Source: Lingula anatina
Lineage: Eukaryota > Brachiopoda > Lingulata > Lingulida > Lingulidae
Direction of reading: 5' to 3'
DNA: 64,000 nt
NCBI RefSeq assembly: GCF_001039355.2
Contig: NW_019775398.1
Coordinates: 160,580-224,579 of the forward strand
The notes beneath the pieces are model-generated. The model was not told where the DNA came from. It worked only from the letters and a program-made list of their open reading frames with translations, and searched no databases. Made by a program: the position numbers and the translations under genes. Positions 50,440-63,865 of the stretch are shown here, in pieces (the first letter of the stretch is position 1; each line of letters opens with the position of its first letter).

Positions 50440-51260
50440 GCTTGACGACCTTTGCTCCTCACATTTCTGAATATCCATGATACTTTTATTTTAGTATTAA
50501 AAATTGATGGTCATTAAACTATTAAACATTATGTAATATTGCATCAAAATTGAAGAAAGCCCTACTTTGGGCACTGCTGCAGTAACGACAAATGAAGGAA
50601 ATCCATGTTACTTATGATTTTCAAACTTACTGAAAAGATTCCTATTATCAAAATGCAGTTTGATTTGGAAAACCAGTCTGATTGGATTCTTTTCTGAAAG
50701 CAATGCAGTTCTTTGTGAAATTTTCCTTTTTCACACATTAACATTTTCAATGTGGGACTTCCATGGGCCTCATGCCAAATTGTAGTTACATTTTCAGAAT
50801 ATCCATGTTGCAGACGATTAAAAATCGGTGGTGATAATGCTGTTAGTCATTATGTAATATTGTATCAAAATTGACCAAAAATACTTTGTGCACTGTCACC
50901 ACAAACTGTTTGAAAGGAAAACCATGTTACTTATTATTTTGTAATTTACAAGAATGATTCTTAGAGTTGACATGTAGCTCAAATTGGAAAACCGGCTTGA
51001 CTGGATTATTTTTCTTTATTGGATTTATGCATTTTTTTTCCTTTTTTTTAAATGTTCATTTTTTTCTCATTCTGGCATTTTCAAAGTGTGAACTTTAACT
51101 TATGGGCCTTATGCTAGTTTCACATCTAACTTACATCGGTATTACCTGTTGTGCATGATAAAAATTTGCATCATTGCTGTTAAGCACAATGCATTATTGC
51201 ATTTAAATTGACAAAATAGCTTATTTTGTGCATCATTATTTTCTGCTTTTCGTCTGTACA
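50440..51260. repeat. Diverged tandem repeat, unit about 330 bp
   Basis: The landmark ATGTAATATTGCATCAAAATTG recurs in related form at about 50531, 50852 and 51189, giving spacings of 321 and 337. A second landmark, GGGCCTCATGC / GGGCCTTATGC, recurs at about 50765 and 51105. Between them are parallel matches such as CCATGTTACTTAT and TTGGAAAACC. About two and a half units are recognisable. No coding potential is visible. Confidence 0.65.
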
Positions 51261-52318
51261 TATGACAGCCTTGTTTGATATGGGAAGTGTCGACTGTTTA
51301 ATAGGAAGAAAAAAAATCACATCCTGTATTCAAACTAATGGAATTGACCAAAAAAAATTACATGCTCACAACTTAAGTCAGAAATGGGTCTTTTTAAAAC
51401 CAGAATGTGGCTATAATTTGTCATGACCCTCTATTGAGAGTGCCATACTTTAATCTAGTTGTCTGCCCAAATGGATTCACAGATTTCAAGTCTGTGATAT
51501 CCATTGTAAATACATATACATGGCTATTGCCTGCCCTGTGCAATAAGCAGCTGTGCCGTGTTTGAAAAGACATCACTGACACAAGACTTTGTCTTTTTTT
51601 TCATATATATGTATCTAATGTAAAATAGACCTTAACTAGTTTTAATTCATTTTCTAGTCTAAACACACCAGACTTACATTTACTCAGCTTATTGCAAAAA
51701 AATTTATATCTATCAAATACAACAACTTCAGACTCAAGGGTTATTATTCAAATGAATTTATTTATAAAGTATGCCTCAATTATACAAAATCAACCTGATC
51801 ATGTGCACTATAATATATCTGTACTATGATCAGTAAGTTGATAACAATCTCAAATTTTGCACTGAACATATTGCCTTGTAAAATGTATTATGCATCATTT
51901 GGTGTAAAAGTCAATAAAGATAAATAATGCTAAATTCAGAAAAACAAAGAACAAAGTATTTCAATTAGTAAAATTACTTGAATTCACTGATTGGGTTTTG
52001 GAATGAAATGAAAACAAAACAAACAAATTTACTTGTAAAAATTGTATATCTTAAAAAATTACTAGACGTAGTCTATATGATAAATCACAACTTCATTTTA
52101 AAGACTAAAACTTAAAACTGACCCTTTAATTTTTTCGTTTTTTAACATGTAAAAAATCTACATGCATCGTTAACTACCAAAGAAAGCTTTTTGAAACAAA
52201 ACTATATGAGGAAGACAGTTATTAACAGGGTGCAAAATGAAAGTAAATAAATTCTTTATAACACTCAGAGTTGGTTCTTCTTAATCAAAGGGATTATTTT
52301 ATCACACTATAATTGAAT

Positions 52319-55300
52319 TTACATAACAACACACATTTTTGATTTCTGTGATTTGCTAGGAAGGTCAGGTTCACTGCCTGAATCATTTTTCTTCTTTTCA
52401 GCTTCACGATCCTTCATCTTCTGATGGTATTCATGGAGAAGTCTTTCTCTAAAAAAAACAACAACATTTAATATAGTCTTTTGTGAGCCAAGTTACTCCT
52501 TGATGACCCTGTGGTCACTTTTTTTTTCAAAATTTGTCACTTACTTTGTCACTTAAAAGTTTCTCATGTATAGTTGAGCAAAATTAGTGTACACCACTTT
52601 GAACAATTTATCAAACAATCTGAGCTACCAAAAAGAGTACTACTACTACTACTAGCATTAGTATTAAAATGTAAAATACAAATTTTTCTAACATAACATC
52701 ATATGGTAGTAGCATAATAATGTTACTATCTCATTAAATAATTTTAATTGTTATAAGAAATAGTGACAAAATTGGAAATTGAGTTGCAGATAAAAAAAAT
52801 TTAATGTGTGAAATTAAATTGTCCTACCTTTCTCCTCTTGGCAAAGGTGGGGGTGAGGCAGATGTAGACGGCTGTTCATCATCCCCGCTGTCTCTGGGAT
52901 GGAGACTCTCATAGGTTTTGTCAAGTTTTTCTGTTGTCCCTGGGTCATCTTTTTCAGTTTCATTCTCATCCTCAGAATCTGCATCAAACCAAATTGTGTA
53001 TTAAAAATAATGCATTTTTATTTGGAAAAATCTCACCTGATGTTCTTCTTGAACATACTAATTTGGAGTCTGGAGGCAATCAGTATGTCACACATTCAAA
53101 TATAAATCCTCAATCAATAACCAAAATTACACTGCCAACGTGATTCTACATTCAAAGCACCATAAACTTTAAATTTTTGAAAGCAAAAGGAGACACAAAG
53201 AATATCAAGGATGCAAAATATATTTTTAATATCAACATATTTTACCTTCAGATTCAGATTCAGTGTCTGTTTGCTTCTTGGTTTTGTCAACTTTGGCATA
53301 CTCTGAAGACTGAGCTGGTGTCTCATAGGTACCATTCAGAGGAGGAGGTACTGGAGGGGGCTGCAAACTGCAACAGACAAGATAAAAAATAATCATATTG
53401 CTTACAAAACCTGCTCAAATATACATTTACAAATTAAGTTTATTTAGAAACATATTCCCTCACCTAGGAAGTGATAATAAGAGAATGATACAAACCAAAG
53501 TATACTTCTATAACAAAATAACACAAAACAATGTCAAAGAATAATTGTGTTGTACTGACCTTTCTTTTTCATCCTTTTTTTCTTCTGTTGCAGTTTCAGA
53601 TCCAGAGCCTGAATCAGAGTCTGCCTTTTCTTTGCCTGTTTCTGTCTCAGTGTCTGAGCCAGATTCACTTTCCGACACCCTTTTAGGTATTGTTTCATCC
53701 ATTTTTTTCTTATCCGATTTTTCTTTAAAACCATCCTCTTTGTCAGATGACGAATCTTTAAGATGTTTTTTCATTGCCTCTTTCACACTTTTTTTATCCT
53801 CATCTTCTGAATCAGAATTCTCCTCAGTCTTAGAAGTTTCCTCATCACTATCAGATTCACTGTCACTGCTAGCACTACCACTGCCACTGCTGCCACTACT
53901 ACTTCCACTACCACTGCTACTGCTGCTACCATCACTACTCGATTCACTGTCACTCTCAGATGAAGCGGAGGGAGAGGAAGTTTCCTTCTTGCGACGTCTT
54001 CTGCTTTTTCCTTTCCCTTTATCATACTCACTTTCAGTTTCAGTTTCAGTTTTACTCTCAGATTCTGATTCTGATGAAGAGGAAACATCTCTTCTCTTCC
54101 TGTGTCTTTTCCTTTTCTTTTTGTGATCGCTTTCAGTTGTGCTTTCACTTTCAGACTCAGATTCTTGACTTGAACTGGACTTCTTTCTGTGCCTGCGCCT
54201 TTTTGGCTTTTCACTCTCTGTGCTGGTTTCTGTTTCAGTGACACTTGTTATACTACTATCAGTTACTTGTCTCTGCTTGGGATGCCCTTTCTCCTGTTTA
54301 TATGCCATTTTGCTATGTGAAGGTTGGGGAGCTACTTGCAATGATTTTTTAGGTGTGGAAGCAGACAATGGCCTTCTACCTGTAGGTGCTACAACAGATT
54401 CCTCATCTGAAAAAAAATTTTGATGTCATAAAAATTGATAAAAATAAAGTTTATATCATATATAATTTTTACATATACATGCATTCTCTTTGTGATAAAC
54501 TCGTTCCTGAATAAAACTTCAATATAACACTCTACTGTAACTATATTAACTGATGTTCAAATCTGACCAGTTCAAAAAGTCACTTCAAAAGAATTCAAGC
54601 TGTATTAAATTATCACAGTGTACTTTATTCTTCACCAGAGTTTTGTCAGCCTACCTGAACTACTAGAATGACTGGACTCTGAGAGGTTCATGTCCTTCAA
54701 TCTTTGTTTCCAATCATCATCATCAGTATGATAGTAAGTATCATGGCGTATTGGCCGATTCCCATGACGAGTCGAATTCAATGACTGGTTTTGAAAGTCT
54801 CCATTTAAATCTCTGCTCCTTCTCATTCTATGGAAAAGATCATAAGATCATACGTATAAATATACCTAAAAACCTCAGTGTGGCCAAATTTGGCATTGCA
54901 GGTAAAAATACACTTTCTGGAACGCTTAAAGGGGTGGGGCCTACTCCCCATGGATCTGCTTCTCCTTGGATATACAATGTAATCAGACCATTTCAGAAAC
55001 CGCATGTTAAAAAATAAAAATCACATACAGATGGTATACGAACTCACAAGGAAAATGAACTTAATATGATTGTCAATGTTACCATGTGATGCAATTTTCA
55101 ATGTTTATTTGATGGTAACTACAACCAGAATAACATAAATATACATTTTAATATTAAAAATGTTATTTAAACATTACAGAGAAAAATATTCTCATACCTC
55201 CTATTCATACTGTCTGGGCTGGTTTGATGGTGATCGTAAGCAGCTGTAAACGGCCGTGATGCATTTCTTGAAGAAGGTCGAGATCCAGTCCTTTGGGGTG

Positions 55301-58300
55301 AAGAAATACAAAAATCATCAAAGCATACTTTCATTATTCCTGTGCTTGTTTTGTTTAAAATATTTTTTTACATGTCATCATTGTTGCCTGACATTTAATT
55401 TCAACAATTAAAACACAGCATGTATATTAAAAGACAGCAAATATGCAATACCTTGAAACATTACAATTAAAAACAATAATTTTACGATTTAGCCACTTAG
55501 CTAAAAGATAACAGTTCAAACCACATTTGATAAGTAGCACATACCTTCTACTGATCAATTCTGTGTCAGAATGTCTTTTCTTTTCATCAACTGGTTCATG
55601 AGGTTCAATGCCAAGGCCAAGCATTCCAACACGCCCAGAATGCATCATCATATTTTCCCTCCATGTAGCTCTTCTTGTCACTTTTGACTTTCTGTTAGAA
55701 ACAGAAGTTTACATTTTACCAACAACAAAGCAATTCATTCAATTCAAAGAAAAAAGAAGGTCAATTTGCAAAGCTCCCTGTGTTTCTAATGTATTTCAGA
55801 ACTGTATATGTTTGAGTATCACAAATATAGAAGTAATAGTAAATGACATGTAACTGATTTTAATGAAGAATAAACATTATAACATATTTCACTATCTTGT
55901 ATAATAATGCTATTAAGCTGACTTAAAGTTAATAAAGATATAATACATATGTAAAGGAGAGATAGAGAAAGAGAGAGAGGGAGAGAGACAATCATCAAAG
56001 AGGGGAATATTGTCATAAGTGGTAGTACTCTGCAGAGAAAAATTGCCTGTTAGGAAATTATCCAGGAGGGAGTAATTGTAATGGGATATTGTTTTGGAGT
56101 CTAAGTATTCACCTTTCTTTCCTATTGGTCTTTCCATGCTTTGGGCTCTCTCTTGTTTGATGCACTTCAACAGTGGGTTCAGATGATGACTGCTTAGTCC
56201 ATCCATTTATTTCCGAGTGCTGATGTGGGGACTGGTGCCCTGCCATATCATGTCCACTCCTACTACTGCTTCTTCTACTGTGAGTGTATCCATTACCACC
56301 TCCATTCATCAAACCGTGGGCACTGCTGCCATCAACATGACCACCAACTTGAAGCTGATAACTTAGGGCATCTGTGAGTTTTGCAACTATTCTCTCCTGG
56401 GCTTGAGGATTGCTTTCACACACGGATAGCTTGCCCAAAGCCTGCTTGAAATATCGCACAGCTTTCTCTATGCTGCCATTGACAAAGGCAAGGACTCCAA
56501 GTCCCTCCAGTGCTTGCCACTCTCCATGACTGTCACCTATAGATAAAGATTAACTGTAAGTGGTACATACAGCATTTTCTTACTATTATGTTAAATGCAG
56601 ACACAATTATAACTTGTACCTGTTATATACTTTTAATAATTCAGAAAATCACGTGTAACACTCAAAAATTGATAGTTCAAAGTCATGCAATATTCTTGTT
56701 ACTATTCTATTATACACCTCACCTCCATCTTTTGCAGCCTGCTGGGCATGTTTGTAGTATTCCTCTGCACTCTCATCATCTCCTGTTTGGGTGCAAGCAA
56801 ATGCCAAGTTCATGAAGGACTCGCCCTGAGAGGTACGGTTCCTGAACTTGCCTGAAATCATAAATAACAATATTAAACCCAATTTATGAATTTTCATTGG
56901 TGTGTGTCTTAACTACATCAAATTGAAATATATTCAAAACAGTAATAAACACTAATAGAAGTAGCCAAGGGATGGCCAACAAATGTAATCATCAAGTCAT
57001 CACTGTAAAACTTTATAAAATTGGCATACCATGAAGATCTGCAGCCTTCTGATGAAAACTAAGAGCCCTTTGGAAGTCTCCCAAAGAATTATATGCAGCT
57101 CCTAAGTTCTGTAGCAGCACCGCCTCAGTCTTCTCATCAGCACTGAGTCCACGGCAGTGTGGTAGACCTTCTTCAAAACAACTGGCAGCCTTGGAGAACT
57201 CCCTACACTGTGTGTACAGAATGCCTAAGTCAACCATCACTTTTGCTGGAAAAACAATTAAATCCATCTAAGACCCACTACTAAAGATCATATTAATTTA
57301 GTTGAAATGAAATAATTTGCCCTTGGAAGATATAGAGGAGTTAGTTACGGTATGTTTCTAGGAGAGAATGTACAGGCACTTTCAATCTGACATGTGCAAA
57401 TAATGTTTCAGAAACAATAGAAGTGCATAAAAATTATTGGTTGCAAAATGTTTTGGTGCTGTAAAACTGCTGATGAATTACTTGCCAATGCCGTTACGTC
57501 TCTATAAAATATTCATTTCCATCTCAACTAGATAGTGTGACAAATTGCTATCACACAATATTGCGAGACCAATGAATTACATACAAGTGATTAGTTCCTG
57601 ATAAAAAGTCACTGTGCTACAAAATCAATTGTCTGCTCAAATGAAAATAGACCATACAACATTGCCACTGCTGAAAATATTTATTTTAGGAACACGTTAT
57701 GAGAATTGCATATTCCCAGTAAAGATATAAAATTGCACTAAATATGGATTGCATATCATGTTTGCCTGCATAAAAACATTAATTTTTAGTAACAGTGATT
57801 TACTGTATGATTTGTTTATAATAATTAAAGCCGCCCTGAGAGACTTGCAATCATAATACAACACTATTGAGGGGTATACTCTCATACCTGATAACGCTTT
57901 TCTTTATTTGTAGCCCTTAATGAAATCTTCAATAGGAATTCTGTTAGCAACAAGGTGTCAGTAAAGCTGTCTAAGCGAACTTACCCTGAATTCATTAAAA
58001 GATAAGATTTGGACATAATGTACAGGCCGAGGGCATGGTAAATTAATAGGTACAGTAGATAGAGTGTAAAATGACAGATGGGCTTAATAACTTACACTAA
58101 AATTAGTAAAATATATAATGCTACATGCTTTATCAAATTGACAAAGTTCTTACCAATATCTGGACTTTCCTCAATGTTTTTACACATCTTCAAGCAATCA
58201 TCAGTCACTTCAATGGCCTTATCAGTATCCCCTACTTTTATCAAAAGACCTGCTTGCTTACACATCATCTTGGCCTGAGTGGGAAGGTCACCTAGTCTTA

Positions 58301-58814
58301 AATACACTGTTGCAGCATTTCTATAACTGTCTGCAGCTTGGGAGAACTTGTTCAGTTTTGTATAGAGATCAGCAAGTCTGAGACACACATCAGACTCCAT
58401 CTGGAAGTTTGTCAGTTCATTCCTGTACTCTTCCTGTGCCAAGCTATAGTGCCTGATAGCCTCCGGGAGGTCTGATAAGGCCTCGTAACCAAGTCCAAAG
58501 TTATAATACAAGTCACCATTTGAAGGGCCATCTCTACCGTTAAGGGGAGGAACAGCCCGCTGTAATAGTTCGAGTCCCTTTTTGGGTTCATTCACAGCAA
58601 TGTATACTGCCCCTAAATTGAATGCACATGCCCGCTCTGTAAATCCATCATTGAGTGGTAGAGATCTTTTAAATGCATTAGAAAAGGCAGCTAGTGCCTT
58701 TTTCGAGTTTCCTTGACTGAGTTCTTGCGTGCCTTGTCGCGTAAACTTGTCTATTTCTGCTACAATAAGACCCTGTTTCTTCTGATGTGTCCTCTCTTCA
58801 TCCATATTGAACTC
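52319..58814 (-). CDS. TPR-repeat protein, TTC24-like, with charged tail and CaaX box
   Basis: Eleven minus-strand coding exons: 58805-58154, 57245-57030, 56851-56723, 56536-56113, 55691-55545, 55290-55198, 54827-54655, 54406-53560, 53367-53246, 52978-52828, 52448-52319. They sum to 3084 nt, or 1027 residues, with consistent phases. Residues about 15-370 are tandem TPRs (ACAFNLGAVYIAVNEPKKGL, LQNLGAAYNSLGDFQRALSF, FMNLAFACTQTGDDESAEEY, WQALEGLGVLAFVNGSIEKA). The motif FHQKAADLHG and the repeat order resemble TTC24. After a Ser/His/Arg-rich linker, residues about 612-894 are an extreme Ser/Glu/Lys/Arg-rich stretch with Ser-Glu and Thr-Glu runs. The protein ends KSQKSKMCVVM, a polybasic CaaX signal predicting farnesylation. 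TPRs bind partner proteins; no enzymatic role is visible. A 5' UTR exon probably ends at the donor at 59264. Confidence 0.82.
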
Positions 58815-59264
58815 TGAAATAATGAATAATAATGAATTAATTCATTCCTTTTTAATACCATAAAACAATGGTCAGCGTCCTGTCAACTCAGGTCATCTAT
58901 TATCCTAGTACTTGTAGTAGTCCGGCTAATACTATGTAATAGCAATAATAAAAAATAGCATAATTCACAAATTTGGTGCAAGACAAAAAAAATTATGAAA
59001 TAAATCTGTATTTCACTGAGAAGTATCCAATTATAAGCAGTGGTAGTGAAGTCTACTTGGGCTACCAAACTTCGGAAGCACATGTATGATGTACACGTAC
59101 CTGTACACCGTAATCTCCACAAGCGATGCTTCTATTCTTTTTTAAAGCTCCGTAATTCTAACAGGTGCTCGTTTTATCCTTATTTGTTAAAGGAGCAGCT
59201 CCCTTCATTATCTTTAACTCAAATATAACATTCTTACCCTGTAAGTTCACTCTTAAGACTCACC

Positions 59265-60875
59265 TTGTGGATATACGTCCTGTGAATCCACTTTACTGGT
59301 TTCAATTTCCCTGTCCTAGCTGTCCCATGGTTTTCACCAAAACATCCTGACGTCATGTGGCAACATGGATACGTTACCTCGTACCTAGAAAACAAAGACA
59401 GGTGTTTAGAGTACGTGTTGATGCAGAGTTGTCTAATCAGTTTTGATACGTAATAAAATATTATACATGTACTTTTATTCAATTCTTTTAAATTTCCTTC
59501 GTGAATAAGCAAATTAACACATATTTGTGCAATATTTGATTATTTACTTACAAATAAACAATGTACAAGGTAACATAGTAGGAGCGCTGTTAACAAGACA
59601 AGACCAATTAAGAGTTTTCTTGCAACCAATGCTTGTCGAGAAAATAAACTAGTTATTATTATTGGCAATCAACTTAAACTAAAATCCACTTTGGTTGAGA
59701 AGAAATATATTTTAGCATTTTCATCTAATTTTCAAATATAACACGTAAACCGTTACCTGTGCGTACGAGCCATTGGGTAGTGGAAGGGGGATAGGAACAA
59801 AAAGGGAGTACTATTGACCCATTAGAGCCTGCGTCATCAAAACAAACGGCAGCCATTCTGGAGGGAGACCGGAATCGTCTGCTGCGCATAAACAAGCCAT
59901 GTCTGTAGTTCAGTTTTCGTTCTCTGTATTTTCTTTGATATTTAAGCGAGCAAAATGATGAATTACTGCAGGTTATATGATCGAGAGAAGATAACTAACT
60001 TTACAAGCGTTCACAGGCTGCCTGCAGTGGTAACAATCCATGGTGAAGGAACTAAAACCATAAACGGAGGAGAGACGGCGAGGTGGCTTTGAATCAAGAC
60101 TCTTCGGAAAAGTAAAGGATAAAACTAATTTATTTTATAGCAAAGAATGAAGAGCCAGCGGTGCAGATTTTACCATAAAAGAAAAAACAGAAAACCAAAG
60201 ACCTAGGTGTGTACATTTGGGGCGCACGAACACTACATATATACCGGTATTTAAAGTAGTGCCCAAAAAGTTTGGGTGGAGAGTGTGTTAATTAGTTAAA
60301 ACGTGTGGAAATACCCAGGCAGGGTTTCGACTTTTATAATGAAGACTCACCTACCAGTATTGCCTTGGTTGTAATTTGTTATCAGTTACGGTGCTCTCTA
60401 GATTTTATCGGCTGTCACCTACCTCTTTAATACCTGGTTAGCATTATTGCCAATTAGTGTCAAGGCTATATTTGTACTGTACACAGCTGAGCTGGGCCAA
60501 TTAAATCAATTACCTGTATGAGGTGCATTTTGANAAAAAGCGTGAAAAAAAGTAAGTTTCTGGAGAAAAATATTTTTCTAGACTGGAGCTTTTCGAAAGG
60601 AGCGTTGAAATATGAGGGTTTTGCAGGAGAAAAATATGGGCATGTTACTTGTCTTTAATCGCAAGGGCCAAAACATTTCTGAAACAGGGAATAGACGAAA
60701 CCCTGAATATATTTTTTTCGATAACTGAGCATTTAGTTTTGGCTGATGTTTGAAAGCGCTTCATGCATACCGGTATGTTTGTTATTATATATTATCATAT
60801 ATATATTTTGTTTAAATCTAACGCTACAGGTTCTACTATGTTGCGATCGGTTACTTGCTGAATAGAGAATTTTAA
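59265..60875. promoter_or_regulatory. Divergent upstream region of TTC24-like and protease genes
   Basis: Contains a CRE palindrome TGACGTCA at 59348-59355 and CpG-bearing sequence around 59760-60110. Non-coding first exons of either gene may lie here. An N at 60534 shows an assembly join that could hide a protease exon. Confidence 0.4.
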
Positions 60876-60903
60876 ATGCATTTAAATTCTCCTTTTTTTT
60901 CAG

Positions 60904-61772
60904 TCCCGTCCTCATCGCCACCATGCAACAAGCCTGACCTTGACCTTGGAGAACCCGAAATCGTCCCGCTAGAAGAAGGCATAACAGAGTACCCAATGGA
61001 GAAAATCTTCCCGAGAGAGGAGGTGGTGAAAATGGAGAGGGAGGTCGCAAGGACCAACTTCTTGGCCGAATCCGTCATCGCCACGGACGAGCGCCTCCGT
61101 GTAAGCCCTTGCACCTCTCAGCCGTACCAATGGATCTGCCATCTCAAAATGCGCGCGGCCAGCGGGCAATACTATATCGGCACTGGCGCTTTCAGCACGA
61201 TGCTCGGTCCGGGCCAGCCCGCCATTATTCTAACCTGTGCCCATAATCTCTACATGAAAGAAGAGGGCGGATACGTCACGAGCGTCACCGTCTACCCGAT
61301 GCGGGACTCCTACAAGGCACCTTCGGGTCAATTCACGGTCGGGCGAGAAAATTTCCGATGTCGGGAGGCTTTCGTACGGTACAACGACTCCATGGAAGAC
61401 TTCGCTGTCATCTTCGTCCCCGACTCGCAGCGCTATTTCAATTCCGACTTCGGCTTCGGTTACGACATTCTCTCCGATTTCGATCTCCAGAACCGCGTGG
61501 TGACCATTGCCGGCTACCCAGGCGACAAACCGTCGGGCACCATGTGGATAGCAGGCGGTAAAATCAGAAATAGCCAGAAGAGGATGATCCAATATGACAA
61601 TGACACGAAAGGAGGCCAAAGCGGAAGTCCGGTGTGGACCTGGAGCCGATATAATTGGATGATGATCGGTATCCATGGTTACGGCGTGGGCTCCTACAAC
61701 GCGGCGCGTAGAATTAACTATGAATTCGTTGAGCAGGTTTTGGACTGGGCTAAGGAGTACAAAAGATGGTAA
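60904..61772 (+). CDS. V8-like (S1B, glutamyl endopeptidase-type) serine protease, last exon
   Basis: Trypsin-fold protease of the V8/S1B type. The catalytic residues are visible, counted from the Met codon at 60876: His123 in LTCAHNLY, Asp175 in MEDFAVIFV and Ser249 in GGQSGSPVW. The stretch VTIAGYPGDKPSGTMW, followed by IQYDND and IGIHGYGVGS, is strongly typical of bacterial-type glutamyl endopeptidases. One uninterrupted exon carries the whole catalytic domain. A poly-T tract and CAG at 60892-60903 look like a splice acceptor, so the true N-terminus (a signal peptide would be expected) probably lies in an upstream exon that I could not identify. Met41 at 60996 is another possible start. 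The exon is rich in CpG compared with the other genes here. The substrate cannot be told from sequence. Confidence 0.85.
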
Positions 61773-63790
61773 ATAGATAACTTTTAGGCAACGCTTTGGC
61801 CTGTTACTCTACATGTTCAAGACCCCCGACATCACACAGAAGGATCTGGAGTAATTGAATTGGACTTAATTGATTAAACGTTTAATTGATGAATCGATTC
61901 AACGTGGACAGGGCTACAGATTAGAAAAGGGACAGATAGTTTGCATTTTTAGCGGTTAGGTCAACGCTTCCACAAAGGCTGCACGTAGAATAAACACGTC
62001 GACTGTTGGACTCAGATAGCTATGCACACACAATGAATGGTTTAAAAACTTACTGAACACAAACATATTGTTACTGGTATCCTCTCGTATATACAGTATA
62101 TATATACGCAACAGCATGAACCTAACGCAGGGCGCATAACGTTGAGTGTAGAGGGACGTCAGTTCAAATACGTTACAGAGACACATAGACAAAAACCACG
62201 GACTTTAAAAAATGATGTGATACGTGAATATTACTTGTTGAATATCTAGTTCTAATATATGGTTGTGATATTGTGTGACATGGACGTAAGGAAAGGTAAT
62301 GGAAAGAACCACCACGTTTTGAAGGGTATCTGAATGCTAGGATTAATGTAAGGTAGCTGCACAGAACGAAAGTCCCCCTTTCACTATAAAACAAGAAGAG
62401 GACCATAGAGAATAAGCCCTTATAACTGATTCAAATATTTTAATTGAAGTTATCATTTGTTCGTGGCTTAGATATACTGCTTATTAACTGTGAGGCAAAA
62501 GGCAAGAACTTCTTTTTAATTGATCGGTCAATTTATTTATCGATTTTCATTTTGTTTCAGTTAATATTAGTTTTATTTTATTTTATTTAATTTTATTTTA
62601 TTTTTGACTGAACGCTTTTGGATTGATACCTGCGACCCAAGCCCCGTAACTCGAAAGAATAGCTACAGTGTATTATATGGGGCGAGTATGGGCGAGTTAT
62701 GGAATCGAGACGCTTGCGCTCGGTCGCAATGCGCGATGCTTTCCAGTTACGGGCCCTGGTTATAAAGGGGAACTGAAAACAATTACGTTGCCAAACACGT
62801 TGTATACGCCGCCGTCTAGGATTTCCACTTGCAAAATATTTATATCATACCAACGTTGCTTGTTACTTGCTAGCTATAGTTGAGTTAATTTTTAAGAACA
62901 GAGTAGTAGGCAGCTGTCTAGGACTCTTGGGTCTAGATGAGGAAGTTACATTGTAGTTCGATTAATGTTCAGGGCTGGATACACCACTCACAATAATAGA
63001 ACTTAAGAAAATCGCTTCTACTTCAGTTTTAGAGATAAATGTATTAAGCTAACCTTTACCCAGGACGATTTAATAGTGGTCCATTTGCATCAGGAAAGAC
63101 GTCGTTGAAGTATAAATGCAAACTGCTCAAAACGTTGAAAACAAATTGCGGATGGAAGTTCCTTTGCGAAGACAGGAATGATTGTCCTAGGAATGGAATT
63201 CCGGGGTCTTATATAATTAGTACAGATAAGAGTTAGTTGTAGTATTGGGGTTAGTATATAGCACGAATGTCACCTGTGCAAAGTAATGGGGAAGGGACTA
63301 CGGTTCCTAGCGGACTACCGTTTCTGTAACACCGGCCTTGGTTTGCACCAAAGGAAAAATACAAATTATTGAAATTACACTACAAATATGGTAAATGTGG
63401 AATACGTAATGTAACTGCAACGAGCGATGATTACATGGAACTCCCATTGTCCGTATAACTGCTTTCAAAACTTTAAATTTGCTATGGCCATCTGCTGACG
63501 TTTCTTGGATCCAAACCAGTTAAGATCTTCATCTGCTTGAACACACGCTGCTTCTTTGCATACTTTATTACTGTTAATATTATCTTTATGGTTCATATTA
63601 TATACATATGTTCTTGTTCATTGTTAACCTCTGCCAATGAGCCACAAGTAAAATTTTCTTTAACGGATGTCATTTATATGACACCAAACCTAAGACCGTG
63701 TCATTCGTTTTTTAAAGCGACTAAAATCTGTTCTCTTCTCATACTTTATCTTTTATTTTCACTGTCACGTATCGCCTATATGTGTAAGAG
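61773..63790. other. Downstream spacer, no gene recognised
   Basis: Mostly AT-rich. A (TTTTA)n run lies at about 62572-62605. Short open frames show no domain. Confidence 0.5.
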
Positions 63791-63794
63791 AAGG

Positions 63795-63795
<1 letters not shown>

Positions 63796-63865
<70 letters not shown>

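Noticed and set aside
47021-52318. Search for another protein gene in this 5-kb spacer
   Set aside because: Only short frames without family resemblance were found.
53545-54126. 193-codon plus-strand Ser/Leu-rich frame
   Set aside because: It is the antisense shadow of the Ser/Glu-rich exon of the TTC24-like gene.
60906-60940. ATG at 60923 with perfect GCCACC context
   Set aside because: It opens only a very short frame, different from the protease frame.
61230-61676. 148-codon minus-strand frame opposite the protease
   Set aside because: It is a shadow frame in a GC-richer exon, and the plus strand has an unmistakable protease domain.
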